This document shows, piece by piece, positions 24,900 to 39,700 of a stretch of DNA of 64,000 nt. Source of the DNA: Scatophagus argus (Eukaryota > Chordata > Actinopteri > Scatophagidae); NCBI RefSeq assembly GCF_020382885.2, contig NC_058501.1:5022001-5086000 (forward strand), in the 5' to 3' direction. Numbering within the stretch: position 1 is the first letter of the stretch; the number at the start of each line of letters is the position of its first letter. Below the pieces are notes generated by a model. The model did not search any database, was not told where the DNA came from, and saw nothing but the letters and a program-made list of their open reading frames with translations. Made by a program: the position numbers and the translations under genes.

Positions 24900-26060
24900 C
24901 AACTTTGTGAATTCACGAATACAAGCCAGCATTTGCGTTTTCTTCTTATTTTGACAGAGCGCTTTATGACTGCAGGGTGGGTGTTAAATGATGATGTGCA
25001 TGAGAGAAAAACAAAAAAGACACATCTCTGTGTAGTAAAAGAGGTCCTCTGTGAGGCCTCGTGATGACTCATGATCATATGCAAAGCCACCGGCAATTTC
25101 ATGGAAAGTTCCTCGAGTCATTTGGAATCCATGTTGATGCAAAAAACCCTTCATTTTTCCACATGGAGTACAGCTGAAGGTGGCGAGAGCCAACAGAGGA
25201 CACCAAATAGACCCTTTAGATAAACATGATGTTTCAGTGTGTTGGAGGTATTTTAATGCAATGTGAAAATGCTCTGTCCAAAAAACAAACTGAAAAACTA
25301 TTAGCAACAAAATTCACTTAAAGCACAGATAATCCATTTGCAAAATGTCCCTGTCAGTGTTTTTATTATTATATTATGGCTTCATCATCATTGGCGTATT
25401 ATGTAAGCAGCTCTTGTTGTTGTATTCAGTATAAAAACTCAGCACTCGATCTGATTAAGAACCCACTTGAAGATGGACAGAGCTATAGTGGAAATTATGG
25501 GATGCCACTTTTCCCATCAATGAAGGTAATAAAAGTTTAGATTTTCCTGTCTTAAAGGGGGGTATTGGCTGTAGAGACGTCTGCCTTCTCGAATGTAATT
25601 GATCTAGACAGTACTTTGACTGTGGTTCTCAAACAACCAAAAAAATACAAAACTCAACAGGCACAGAAGTGATATCACCAGTGTATATCAGTGTATATCA
25701 CCATCATAATTTACTTAGAAATATGTACCATGTGCACACAGTGTAACTGAATTGAAAATTCCCTCAGGCCTCCAAAATATGTGATTAATTAACTCATCTA
25801 GAAATATCTGACAGTGAATCTGAGGCTTTTGGGCCCCTGGGGTTTTTGGGGCCTCTGGGACTTGCCTTATTTGTCTGGTTGGTAATTTATATCTTTGACT
25901 CCAATGAAACATATCTGAATTAAGTGAAACTGAACCACAATCGATTTGAAAAATAAATAAAGAAAAGATGAAAATATCACCTGCCATTAGCGCCACTGGC
26001 CAGTCTAAATAAATCTTTCTGTCCGGAAATAGATGCAGGGACATTCAGTGCGTGTGTGCG
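24900..26060. other. Intergenic region between atp6v1c1 and spire1
   Basis: I see no gene, RNA or clear repeat here. The short open frames have no recognisable domains. A short direct repeat (GTGTATATCA) occurs at about 25681-25700. Confidence 0.5.
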
Positions 26061-26062
26061 CG

Positions 26063-26120
26063 CGTGCGAGAGAGAGAGAGGGAGAGAGAGAGGGAGAGAG
26101 AGAGAGAGGGAGAGAGAGAT
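26063..26120 (+). repeat. GA-rich purine tract in the spire1 promoter or 5' leader
   Basis: (GA)n with regular GGGA interruptions runs about 58 bp, some 290 bp before the spire1 ATG. It follows a CpG-containing GTGCGCGCGTGC stretch. Such tracts can bind GAGA-type or vertebrate purine-tract factors. Confidence 0.8.
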
Positions 26121-26409
26121 CATGTGATGAAGGAGTGAGTCTGGCTTTCCGTGTTGCGATTGCGATGAGAGACACACACGGTGAAGGCTTCAATCACACA
26201 GCTCCCACACACCGTCTCCTGGCTGCTGGTACCGAAACCTGAACAAGACGTCTGGCGGGCGGGGAAACAACCACCGGACCGGACTGCTGCTGGCTGCTGC
26301 TGCCGCCCCGGGGAGCAGGAGAGAAGCATCAATGCCTCCAGGTTCCCTGTCACATATCGGCCTGGACCTGTTCTCGTCATCGGGCCTCCTGCGCTGAGAT
26401 AATGAAAGG

Positions 26410-27225
26410 ATGGCCGAGCGGCGATGCGGGGACCACGGAAGGCTGACGGATGCTGCTGCAGCGACTCACCGGGATGAGCAGCAGCATCACAACACGATGA
26501 ATTTAACGGAGGAAGCAGGAGCAGAGGGTCTCTCTTTGGAGGAGATACTGAGGCTTTATGGACAGCCCATCAACGAGGAGCAGGCTTGGGCGGTGTGTTA
26601 CCAGTGCTGCAGGACGCTGGCGAAGGGACACCGGGGCTGGAGAGGCTCCTCTGCCGCCGCCGGAGCATCATCGGCCGCCGCTCCGAGGAGGATCTCCGGA
26701 CCGGCGGATGTTTGCATACAGAGAGACGGATCTGTGAGGGTGGAACACCAGCGCTGTGAAGGTAAAACATCATCATCTGCGTCTAAAGCTACTCGGATCT
26801 AGGCCAGGCCATCGCCTAAATTTCAAACAATGTTGCTGAGGAGTTGTGTAAAAGACATACACTCCAGGAAGGCAACAGGGCCCAGAAAACCACAGCAATA
26901 CTTGTGAATAATTGCCAAGAGGAATATAAGGGGAATATTCTAGTGGTACCACAGAGTAATAATGCCACTCCAAATGAAATGTGCAGGCCTCCACGTATTT
27001 TCAGCTGCACATGTGAAAGCTTTCTACCTGTTTTAATCGATAAGCTGCTTTATTTGCCCATAATCTGCAGCAGGACAACAACAGCCAGACATAAGGTTTC
27101 ACTGCACATGACCTGATCACAGATAAACAGAGGAATACCATCAAAGACCCCTGCTGCTCACACTCTCATGGCTCCCCATACTGTGGTGTTTTCACTGTCT
27201 TTCACTATTTTCTCCTCACTGAAGG

Positions 27226-27258
<33 letters not shown>

Positions 27259-30200
27259 ATCGTGTGGTTTCATCTCTTATTAAAAGCCACTCAGATTGTT
27301 TGCCACTTCATATCAGATCAGTGTGTTCATTCTGCTTCATCTGATTAAAGCATGTGATTACAGGCTGAAATGTGCCCGGGCACTGATCAGATCAACGTGT
27401 GGGCGAATGTCTGTGTGAACAGAAGTCATGGAGTTATTGTTCACTCCAGCACATAAATTCTGTCAGCATGGCCTTATGTTCAGCTGGTAGTAATACCTGT
27501 GTCATGGGAACCCTTCATGATTATGACTATAATTGATGAGCAGCTGTAAAAATGAAGAATTAGAGTCTTTGTGATATGACAGTGTTTCTTCAAGCTGAAA
27601 ATATCCAAGGAAGTGAAGTGCTGGCAGTGAAGTGTGCCAAATTAAAAAATCACCTCAGTATTTTGGAAATATCCCTTTAGGAATGTACATTGTGTCTGTG
27701 GGGCTGTGTAGGGTGCAAATAGTGACTTTATTGTACGTTATGGCAATTTGTGTCTCGTGTGGGACAGAGTTCCAGCATTTCTGTGGTCTTTGTATCTTTT
27801 TAATGAGAGACCAAGCAGGATTCAAAGCAAAGCAAACCAGATGATGACACTGCACATCATGTGATGTGCGTCTTGCTCGATGGGTGTGTCTGGGAACCAT
27901 AACATGCCCTTAAACCAAACACACTGCAGCTTCTCATCAGATGGAAGCCTGGTATGTCAAGCGTCTGCTGTAATCACATGACATGAACACAGAGTGCAGA
28001 GCAGACTGACTAAATGCCTTTCTATCTATCTCTGTCAGTAATGGATGATACCTGAGGGCCTGAGGGATGTGCTCTTAACTCATTGATAATGTACACACAC
28101 AACACTGATGAGTCAGTGCTATGGCTAATTCGGTAAATGTTTCTTACCCTTTGTCCAATTAACTTTCATGAGCAAATCTGAGAGGCACAGCTGTGATGAC
28201 AGTGATGCTGTCTGTGGCTTGTAGGTCTATATGCTTAGAATGAATGGGCTATTTTTAGGAACATGGAAGCAACCATTGCAGAGGGGAGTCCAGGCTTTTA
28301 TTTCTCTGTTGCTGTCACATCATGCAAGATCTATTAAGAATAAGGAACAATATCAGTTTCCGCTACATGATTATTCTGGCCAAAACAATTCATGACAACA
28401 ATATTGTCACAATATCCTGAGAAAATATAAAAAAGTCAGTCCATTTTTCAGTCAAATTCATCCATTCATCAAAATTATCTATAACATCTCTAACTATTTA
28501 TTGTGAGTTTTGTCAAGTGAAATACATTCAAAATACAAGTGCAGGGAGGTGGAGAGAGGTTGTAACCATAATTGTAAAAAAAAAAATGTACAAAAAGTAC
28601 ATTGAATGAATAGTGAAAAGGCAAGCAGATGAACTGATGAGCCAAAGAGCCACAAGGCCTAACATGTGCGCTGGATTATTTAGACCATTTTATCATATGT
28701 GTATTGTTAACATGATATCAGTATTTCATTTTTTAAATATCACTGTTATTGACCAGTATGTTGCAACATCCCTAAATACGAATACTTTGACCTGTTGTAG
28801 TTCAGCTTGTTTTTTGACATTTGAACGTGTAATGTTGATGTCATATTTTGTTTTTGTTAACTTTGCTTCAGAAATCCTCCTACTGTTTCACATCTTCTCA
28901 CTATTTCCTTCACATCATGAAAAATATTATACTCCGTTTTTAGTGCACATTCAAGAATATTTCTTTCATACATTTGAGCTGTCAGTTGGTTCTGGGTTTT
29001 GAACCCAGCAGCCAGGGTCTTACTGTTGCTTCTTGTGAGTCTGTGTGTTCTCTTGTGCTTGTGTGGGTTCCCTCTGGAGTACTCTGGTTTCCAGTTTTTC
29101 AAAATAGTTGAACTACTACTATCTGTTCATGAACCCCCTGACAACTGCAGGTGTACCCCTGGTTGGGAATCACTGCTGTACATGTCTTCAGGCAGCACAT
29201 ATGATTTCACTTCTCAGGGTAATTTGCTGGTCCAATTGTCACTTATCTGCATTGTGTAGCACAGGTTATCGCTCCCCGATGCACAAGCTCAATTAAATAA
29301 ACTCATTCATGTAAACAATGAGATAAAAGTTTTAAGGATTTAGTACTTCTGAAGCTCTCATCTGCTAAACTGACTTCAGTTTAAATATAGAAAAGGTTAT
29401 TTTTCTCTGTCACTCAAAACCACAACCACCTAATACTATTTTGTTTAGGGGGGATACCGGATTTAGTTATACCCGAATACATCATGAAAGAAGGACACTT
29501 TTAAGAGCCTTGATAAATATTTTTTGTGTCATGCCTTGACTTTGATCAACAAGCTTAATTTCATACCCCTTCCCAAGTGTTGCAATATTATTAAGAGAAC
29601 AAGTTCAGTTCTCTGCTCACCCTATCGGCAGAACACACACGCACATCACCATTCTTCACCATACAGCAGCATGGAATTCAAATCTGCTGATACAAGTTAA
29701 GGTCATGAGATGATGTCAGAGCTGCTGTGGCGTTGCGTTGCTGTGTGTTACAATACAAAACAGCCGTTTGTTAGCAGGGTCATCTGTTAGCAGGATGTTT
29801 GCTCATGAAGTAAAAGCTGGGCTGATGTAGCCTGGAGGCACTTTAAAGTGGGTCTTCCTTCTGAAAGGGAGTACATTCATGATGAAGTTTTGTCATCATC
29901 ACTCACATGCTTCTTAAACCGTTAAAGTATTTAGAAGTGAAACAGAGGTTTCATTAAAACTGGTACAGTTTGCATAATGATAACTAGAACATAGGGCACT
30001 TTCACTAGAACTGAGGAAGAGAATATGTAATCACTGATAAGTAAGGTATCAGGAGTACTAGAACACAGAACAAAGTGAAAGAGGAAAACAAATAGAGCTG
30101 CACTAGGAACATGAGCCTGTGGGGGGTGAGGCTGTAATGTTCACAAAATGCATCAGTGAGCCACACCTTTGCACTGGGTGTCGTGGTCTTTCATCACAAC

Positions 30201-33200
30201 AATCATACCCTTGTTATTTTGTATCAGTCCCACATTCACTGTCCTTTTGAATGCAAGTACTCACTGACACACCAAGTGTGCATTAATCCTCATTTGAAAA
30301 CAGCCTTCAACAAATGCCCACTTTACTCCTGCTGTAGTAGGAGTAAAGTGCCCAGCTTCTTTAGGAATTTACCAAGCCCTTTTGTAAAAGAATGAAGCTA
30401 TATATTTGAGATTTTTTTAAAAAAAATTTGTGTTCTGAATGAATAATGGTGTCGCCTCAGATCACTTACAACAGCTGGAAAGTATTGCAAAGCTGACTAA
30501 TGTATTGTTGGTTTGGTCTTCTCATGGAATTTGTTGACCAATCCTAAAAAACACAGCCTTATCCTTTAATTCATTTTAGCATTCGTGGCCATGTACTCTT
30601 CAACTCTCCATTGATATGTTCTGCGCTGTGACTGCAGTAGGTCCTGAGACAATGTACATATCACATGATACTGATGTGATATTTAGGCACTAAACCAAAA
30701 GTGGTGCACTTTATTCCTGTCAGTTCTACATACTTTACAGCATTTTTGCACTGCAATGTTACCTATGTGGTTATGCATGTGCGTATGTACCACTTAAGCT
30801 TCTTTATGCTTAGGCTTCCATCTGCTGCTTATCACAACACTGCTTTCTTGTTTCCCTGCAGGTAAATACAGCCCTTGCACAACAACAGAGGTGAGTAACT
30901 GCACTGTAATTCTGTTAGTTAACTGTGTGCAATTATCATAGTACCTGCTGTGGGTGGGGGATAAGAGTAAACATGAAGGAATTTGGTAACTTTGGTGCAT
31001 CATATCTGAAAGAAGTAGGACTTTTTATTTCAATTTCCTCATGATACTGGTCCTGGAGAGGGCACAGGTTAGGGCCAGTGTTTGGTTTGTCCGTTCTGGA
31101 CTATTGTAGAAACAGGATGGTCCAACAAAGGGGACTTTGTCGAGAATTTCAGGTGTTTATACACAATGAAACATGACATTTAAAATGACTATTGTTTTGT
31201 CAAATTAAGGGTGTAATTCATTTTGAAATTGTTTGGATTTTTTTTGTTGATTACCTCAAAAATCTCACAGCATGCAGGCTGGAAAAGGGTTTGTCAGTCC
31301 ATTAACAAAACGTTTATGAAAGGCAGTATGTAGTTCTATAGAGAAAGATAACAGCATTCTCAACCACAATAACACCATTGTTTCCTTTTTAAATATTTAC
31401 CCTCCATAGCTGGTTACATTAGCTCGTTACTGTTAAAGAGGGCAGCTGGTCACAACATGTGAGATTGCATTAAGATTAGAGCGGGATTATTTTAAGTGCA
31501 ACCAGTGTCAAATAACGCTGTGGTTGAAACTGTCATAAGCCATGGGTGTGTGATGTTTTAATCCTCATGCCTGCAATGCAGCTGCCTCAGGTGCCCTGTT
31601 ACTTAAACTAATAAATAAAACAAGTTAAAATGTATTTTTTTCTGACAGACTGCAAGTTCTAAGCTTAACTGGCCACAGAAAAAAACCCCTCAAAGTAGTA
31701 AAACAGACATCAGACAGTCTCCAATGTGGGTTATTGACGGAGGGTTTCTGACAAGCAGCACCATAAACTACATCACGTCTCTGCTACCAGGTTGATGTCA
31801 TCAACCAATTGCCAGAAGATAATACTGTAAAAACTAGTTGTGTGTGTTATGTGATAATTACTCTCTTGCCAAAAGTTAAGCGAAAAGACCACGTGTACAG
31901 GCGTATAGATGGGCCTCAGCAAAAGATAATGGCTTTTACTGAGTCTAATACAATGCAATACCATCTTATTAGCATACCTGTACATAAATTGTAAATTTTA
32001 TGATAAGATGTAAAACTTAATGCAAAACCCGTCAGTGCGGATGACCATTACCCTTTCTATCAGCTTGTACCTTCACCCAGCCATTTCCCCAACAGAGCTC
32101 CCAGAGCTCCCAGCTGGCTCCTCTGACCTACTGGCTGCAAATATCACCAAGCATGACAGCTGTGGGATCAGTTTCAGACATAATTAAGGAATTCTCTAAA
32201 ATTTTCCCTCCTCCACACACGCTCTCTCTGTACTATCATCAGCTGCTGTTAATTGCTGTGATAATGTGAGACTGGGTCTTGCAGTATGGAGGAGGGATTA
32301 ACTCTATTGCTTTTTGTGTTTTACAAATATTTTGCTGCAGGGATGTTGCATAATTCTAGTCTACAGGGATCTATTTAGTGTCACTTGAGTCAACAGCTGC
32401 TGTGTCTGATGAACTCAAAGCTGATAAATGGCTTTGGTTTAAATATGAATGTGAATGCAATATTGCACAGTTTCCTGGTCCTCATTCGAGACAATGAGCA
32501 GTAGTTTTCAGGAAGTTGGGAGTTGTGATTGGGCTGCGATAACAGATGGACAGCAAATAACTCAAGCGTACATGCAGATCACTGTGGAAGCAGAGAAACT
32601 ATATAGACAAATCCCTGCTAAGCAGCTTTGCACTAGAAATGAGTTCTCACAATACAGTGTGCTATAGACTGGCTGACAAAACTACTGCCAAGTTGCTAGA
32701 GCTGCCTGATGCCTGACAGCATGAAATCCTGCAGCAGAGGCATTCTGCTACCATACAGTGTGCAATGTGGATGAACAGGAGTACACGTGCAGTGAACGCT
32801 GACACACATTACCTGCACATGACTTCAAACAGCGTGAACTCGAGCAAATGATGCGACTGTGAATGTCAGATGATGCTGTGTTCCTCAGAGCCAGTGAGCC
32901 AAGTTCCTGGCACAGCATGCTGCAGCATAAGGCCCTTTGTACAGTAATCACTATAGCTAAATTCACTGGAATTGAAAATTTGCCACATTATTGTATGGTA
33001 GCACTCAAATGTTACAATTACGTTATTTAGCTCCACATTTTCTCCTTATTTTATGCTTCTTTTTTCAAGGAATTTGTTGATGACCCCTTTAACTATACTA
33101 GCTGGACCCTCCTGATCCCGTGACGCAGTGTAACCTCAGAAATTGGTGGATTATGCTTTTTCACATTCCCACGAGTCAAAGTTTAACTGTGCTGTACTCC

Positions 33201-36200
33201 CTGTGCTCTCCTAATGTCTGAGCTTTGAAGTCTGGGAAGGGATTAGAGTTCAATGTCACATTTATATAAACAGAAATTCAGTCAGGAGTCATTAAAGCGT
33301 TAATAACGTCTGTTTTTGTGTTTCCTATTGGATTTGTGTAGGAAAGAAAAACATGGAATAGCCAACATAGAAGGAGAAGATAGGTAAACACATTCAAGAA
33401 AAGTGAAAGATGTATGTGCTACTGTTCAAATGTTCTCTCTGTTCTGTCTGAGAAGCTATGTGAGCTCCACTTCTCAGTCATATGACAGTCAGGGGTCACA
33501 ACAGCACAGTCATGCATAAGAATCTGAGAAAGGAATCTCCTCAGCTTTTGCTTGTGCCTGAGAGGAAATAAGCCACACTTCTTTCTGTGTCACAGCGGAT
33601 CTACGCACAGCATGACGCTCGTTTCTTATCGTTATGGTAATTTTATGGTATTTTTCTGTAAACAGGTTGAACAAGTGTCTTGATGATTTTGAAAGTGTGT
33701 TGATTATCCAGTCAGCTGCTTACTCTTCATCTTCAAACTAATGTCATCAATTATAAAGTGGGCAGATTTATTTAATATAATCACATTAGTTGGCTTGTCG
33801 GATGGGGAGTTGTATATCCTGCATTCTAACGTGTGTATTAAATATGTCCAATGTGGAGCATGGCCCTGCAAGACATCTAGGTATAATACTAATACAATGC
33901 CTCTTAATTTGAAAGACAAGTATAACTTTAGTTTCCTTTCCGAGTGTGCAGTTAACAGTGCAGTTACCTCATTCATTGTGCTGTAGTATTCGATGTGTCT
34001 GTAGTGGCAGTTTTCATTTGAATGAAGGACAGAGTCAGTGTGTAGGAGAATGAGAGCCAAGGCTGTTCTGAGAATCGAATAGACAGGAGATACCTGGAAA
34101 CACGAGAAAACAATGGCTACAGGTCGCCATGACCTGGACTGATGTTGGATTGGCATCACATGTGGGAAAGAGCAAAAGTACACCATATACACATACATAC
34201 AGATATGTTTGTAATATCCTTGATGTTGAACTGGCACCTAGAAGGAAGGGTTAAGGTTAGGGTCATCTGATTTCTCTGATCCATCTCTTCCTACCTCAAC
34301 AAACGTTTTCTGTAAGTTTAATTAGTAAAGTTTTCTGTAAGTTGTCCTCCTTGTCCGTCCTGTCCTTAGACAAGACGAGAGACTCCTGACATCTATACTT
34401 GCTGTCACACGGAGAACATGTTAAACTGGGGAATTCCCATTACATGACTCTACAGCTTTTCTCCGGGTTCTCCGGCTTCCTCCCACAGTACCAAAAACAT
34501 GCACATTAGGTTAATTGGCTACTCTAAATTGCCCCTAGGGGTGAGTGTGAGAGTGTGTGGTTGTCTGTCTGTGTGTGTTGGTCCTGCGATTGACTGGCGA
34601 CCAGTCCAGGGTGTACCCCGCCTCTCGCCCATAGTCAGCTGGGATAGGCGGTATAAAAAATGGATGGATGGATGGATGACTCTACAGCTACAAGTACAAG
34701 TGAAATATTTCAATGCAAATGATTTTTAGCCACACTAGCTGCTCCCCCACTTTTGTCCGTTCTGACACTAACACGATCATAAGGTCCTGAGACAATGTAC
34801 TCATCTTTACATGATATTCAGAACCAAAAGAAACCGGATAGATGCAAAGATCAGGAATCAGTTTACTCATTTTTCACGTTTAGTTAGAGTATGTCCACAC
34901 TTTATGGAGGTAGAGGTATAAGTGAGTTGTGAAGGAGCAAAAGAATAAACTGTTTATTTGTGTCACATTTAGCCAGGATGTGTTGTTAGGAATTAAAATT
35001 AAATGCCACCAGATGGACTGGCACTGATCCTGGTTCCTGGCTCTTATAGTCTGAAATACTGTATGTAATAAATAATACAGGATGTTTTGTTATAAAAGCT
35101 TAAGAAGGAGGTAGTCAGAAGAGAGGTAATTCATTTGCTGCAATAAAAAAAGTACAGTTGCACTTAGCTCAGTTCCTGTTTCGTTTCTCTGCCATGACCC
35201 AATTCCTGTAAACCCACTAATGAGTAAATATAAATGTCACAAATCCTCACATTGTGTCTACAGTGCTTTTATTCTGAGCAATTTGTGCTGATTCTGCTAA
35301 TCCTCTGAGGGTTGGCTAATGCTGATAGGTGGATGGCTATTTTACATCTATTAAATCTATGAGTAGAGCTCATTAGCAACTGGCAAAATTGGCTCTGGTG
35401 TTTGGTCTGTGGGAATCACACAAAGCTACATAACTAAAACTAATACATGTCACAGTTTCTAACAGCTAGTGTCTTTGTCTGATAAATAAAGATGTGCTGT
35501 CGACCGTGACATCCCATTACCAGATCCATGGGCCAGTTTACTGCCAACTACCAGTGTTGTCAAGCTCTCATTTTTCTCTCCTCCTGTCATTCACATGTGG
35601 ATTCTGCTCTCAATAAATTTGCAACATATTCAAAAGCAATATAGATATCATGAGAAATGAAATAAAACAAGAGTTAAAGAGGTTTTTTTGTATTTCAAAA
35701 AGATTAGTTTCTATATCTGATAATGAAGCCACAGTCATCGAGGCTAATGAAAAGTTCAGGGGAGGTTGTGAGGAGAACAGAGAGGAAATGGCTGTGGGGT
35801 ACAGTGTAAAAACACTCCCCTGTGCGTCACAATGCTTTTTATTTTGTTCAGCTTGCCTTCTCTCTGTGACAGGAATGCTGAAATTTAAGCCAAGCTGTTT
35901 GATGTTGTTCTGGCCTGTGATGATGGCCACTGCTGCACTTTGCATCACCAGCAAATCGTCTTTGGTTGACATCTTCATCCTCTTCCCACTTTTTTCTCAT
36001 TTCCTTCATCTTTTACCCCCCCTCCATCCCATCATTCTGCTCAGTCGCCTGGAAGCCTGGGAACCAGTCAGGCAGATTTCTAAGTGGACTAGAGATGTGT
36101 TTGCTTTAACCTGCCTTCATGTTCATATGCCTCACAGTCACTGGGAAAGTTTACAGCAATCAGTCACATTTTGCAGTTGAGTGTTTATGAATAATGTGTT

Positions 36201-36684
36201 TGAAATTGCTCTCATGACAGACATCATGCTGGCCTGAATGACACCATAAACAGGATTCTGCCTCTAACACTGTTATGACCGGGGCGTAAATTGAATTCTG
36301 CACTGTGTGAGGTTATGATACGGGAAAAGACATCTCTTTCTCTGATACTTTTTTTTATTATTTTGTATCTTAAAACAAAATGGAACATCAATATGTATGC
36401 CATTTTGGTCTGCAACTGTACATGTTTGTTCTCGTGTTTGCAGAACAGGAGCACTTCATGCAGACACATGGTAGAAGTAGAATAATGAAATAATACTTCT
36501 GTTTCTGTAAAATATAAAGAAAAATTGGCTTGCCAATTTAACAAACTGAACAAGTAGGAATCTGGAGTATTTTAAATTCAACCTGCGACTGAATTCATAA
36601 TACTTCATTTGATGGTCTGGATTCCTAGATGAAACAGTTGTATTTGGCCACGTGTACCATGTCAAGTGATTTTAAAGGATGACC

Positions 36685-36716
<32 letters not shown>

Positions 36717-39700
36717 TAATAGTTTGTCAAAGTGAATAAATTGGTTGAAATTGGTTGGTTCAAGCTTACATAACCAGGTGTCATTTTTTTACATAAAAAA
36801 ACCAAGAGGATTATTATAACAGAATATGAAAATTGATTTTTGGTATTTTTTTGGTATATAGTCTCGAATAGATACACAGAGAAGTGATCTAGAAGGGTAA
36901 AAATGTTATTTCCTCAACTTTAATCTCTGTATGTTTCTAAGTTTAGTTGGTGGCTGCTTCTTCTGCAAGATAAAATATAAAAAAAATTATTTTTTATATT
37001 TATATATATTATTTATAATTTATTCACAACAATAAACTGAGTGGAAAATTGGAAAGAGGGACCTCAGGCTGTGGCTGAGGACCTCTCAGTTCTAGCCAGA
37101 GGTTATAGCAGGTCCCTGGAGTATGTTTGCATGTGCATTGTGTGTGTGTGTGTGTGTGCTCCCGCCTGTGTGGTGTCATATATCAGTGAGTGTTGATCCT
37201 GATGGAGCTTAGACAAAGAGGTGGCATTCAGCCATTCCCCCCTGAGGAAACCCAGCTTTTGCGTGCAGATGGGGGTTAGGGGGGACAGATCTCTCATATG
37301 ACTCCTCCTTCCTCCATGAATGTCCATTGATCTGCCCTTGATCCTCATGTCTACACATGCACTCATGCACACACACACACACACTGTCTTTATGATTCTG
37401 TTTCTCTGATGTCTCACCTTTCTCCTCCCTCCTTGACCCCTCTGGTCCATTCAGTGTCTCTCATCATCTCATGCTTTTTTTTTTCCTGTTGTCTGTGTCT
37501 GATCCTTGTCTTTCTCTGTTCTTTCTGCGTCCCTTCATTTCCCTGTTCTCAGTTTCTTTTGTCTCAGTGGTTTATATGCTGTCTTACTCCCACTCAGTAT
37601 TTTCTCAGTGCTCAGGACTGCAGAATAATCCCCTATGTGATTTCCTGCTCATGCTCTTTTTTTCTTGGCTTTGGCATTGTTGCCTTTATCCACCATGATT
37701 CTCCATGGCAGATGGAGTGCTATAACTATGTGTAGCATCTCCTGACCTAAAAGCACCAATCGTTCATAGAAATGATATTATGTGTTTTCATATTTAATAG
37801 CATTTTATTCAACGAACGGTATTGCTGTTTTTATGTTCATGAATGCATTGTTTCCTTACAGTAATGTTTGTAGCATGTGAGCATTGCAGTATTGAAACAT
37901 GCCATGTTGTGTGGCAACGGGATAGATCACGGTAATGTCACGGTAACAGTAAGGATTGGATTGGTGCATGGTTTGTGTCCAAGAGCAGGTGGAAAAGTCT
38001 TAGATGTCAGACTAAGATTTGTGAGAGGCTAACGTGAGATACCATCAAACACTCATCTATGTTGTTATGTATGTTATGATGTTATAATGGCTGCCTAGCA
38101 AAGTGAGTTTCTTGTGACAAATGCAGCCTTTGCATCTAAATTCTAATGTTATGTTATATATTAAACCATATTGTGGCTGTGGGCTGTTTGGAGCACACAA
38201 TGCCTAGAAATTCACATGCCTGAGGAATGACGATGAGATGTTTTAGCTTTTTGATGCATTTCTATCGTTAAATTTTGTCACTGAAATAAATTCAAAACTG
38301 CTTTATTTGAAGGACGACTTACAAACTTTTTATATTTCAAGTGGACAGGTGTGAGAATTTAGGCTTAGAGGTCTGAAATTTTGAACAGGTGTAGCTGTAG
38401 AAGGTTTATGGAGTCCTTTGCATAGCTCAGGCATAAAGCATGTTCTATTTCATCTTATTCAAATAAGACTTATTTTTGATGAGAATGAAAAAACACCTTT
38501 AGCCATTTTTGAGCTGATGTAGATTAGCTTGTGTTATATTAATATGCCAAACAGAAACTTGAAGATGTTACCTTTCAAAATAGGCAAAAATGAAAACAAA
38601 TAGGTGGCAGCTTAAGAACAGGTTAATGCTGTGATTTCTGGTGGAGTATCATTAATATCCTGCCACCCTGAAAATCTAGGCTGAATCTCAGACAGTGAAC
38701 AAATGGCAGATGACCTCTTACATACCTTTAATTCCATCATACTGACTGTATCCACATGAGTACATGTATGATGTGATGGTGTTTTCCTTTATGTTCCATC
38801 AGTTAAGCATAAGCTCTACAACCAGTAATGTACTCGCACCGTCAGCCTGTCGAGGGCCAGTGAGCGACTGAGTTTGTATGAGTGTATGGATGGCAGAGGG
38901 GGGCTCTTTTGTCAATGCTCGAGTCATCAGATCACCATATCACAGCTGCTCAGCTCAGGCTTGGCACTCAACGCAAAATCATATTACATAACAAAGACAG
39001 AAATCCTTATTTGTTTTTATTATGTGACAGAGGAAGAAAGGACTAATGTACAAGACAAATGATGCATTCTTCACAAATTATTGCATTGTCTGTTTAACAT
39101 TTGTTTGTCATCATCATCATCATCGTCAGACACCAGTGAATTTTATTTACAATGTGTAACCTATGAGGATTGCTAACACTGTTAGATCTACAGATGGAAG
39201 AAACAATGTTCACAGATAAAAGGACTTGCAAGCATGCAAGTGATTATCAACTCAGACAGTACTGATGGAGGTGACACCTACAGAGATGAGTGTAAATGTG
39301 CAAAAGTGACACAGTATATGCAAGAATGAATGCAGGTCATGTGAACATACTTTCCGCTTGTCTCTCTCAGGTGATTGAGTCTCTGGGCATCATGATCTAC
39401 AAGGCTCTGGATTATGGACTAAAGGAGAATGAGGAGAGGGAGCTCAGCCCTCCTCTGGAGGAGCTCATTGACCTCATGACCAACATGGCTGAGGCTGAGA
39501 GGGACACCTGCCCCGACGAAGGCTACGAGGCCACAGAGGAGGAGGACGAGGCAGAGGATGACCCTGACAACATTTCCAGTGTTCATGGCTACAGAGACAT
39601 CCTCAAGGTAGATACATAGCTCAGTGACTGTGGCTGTTTTTCTCCGTTTGTTCACCTTTGGTGTTGTTTTTAAGTTGAGCTTAGTCAGTCATTTTGAATG

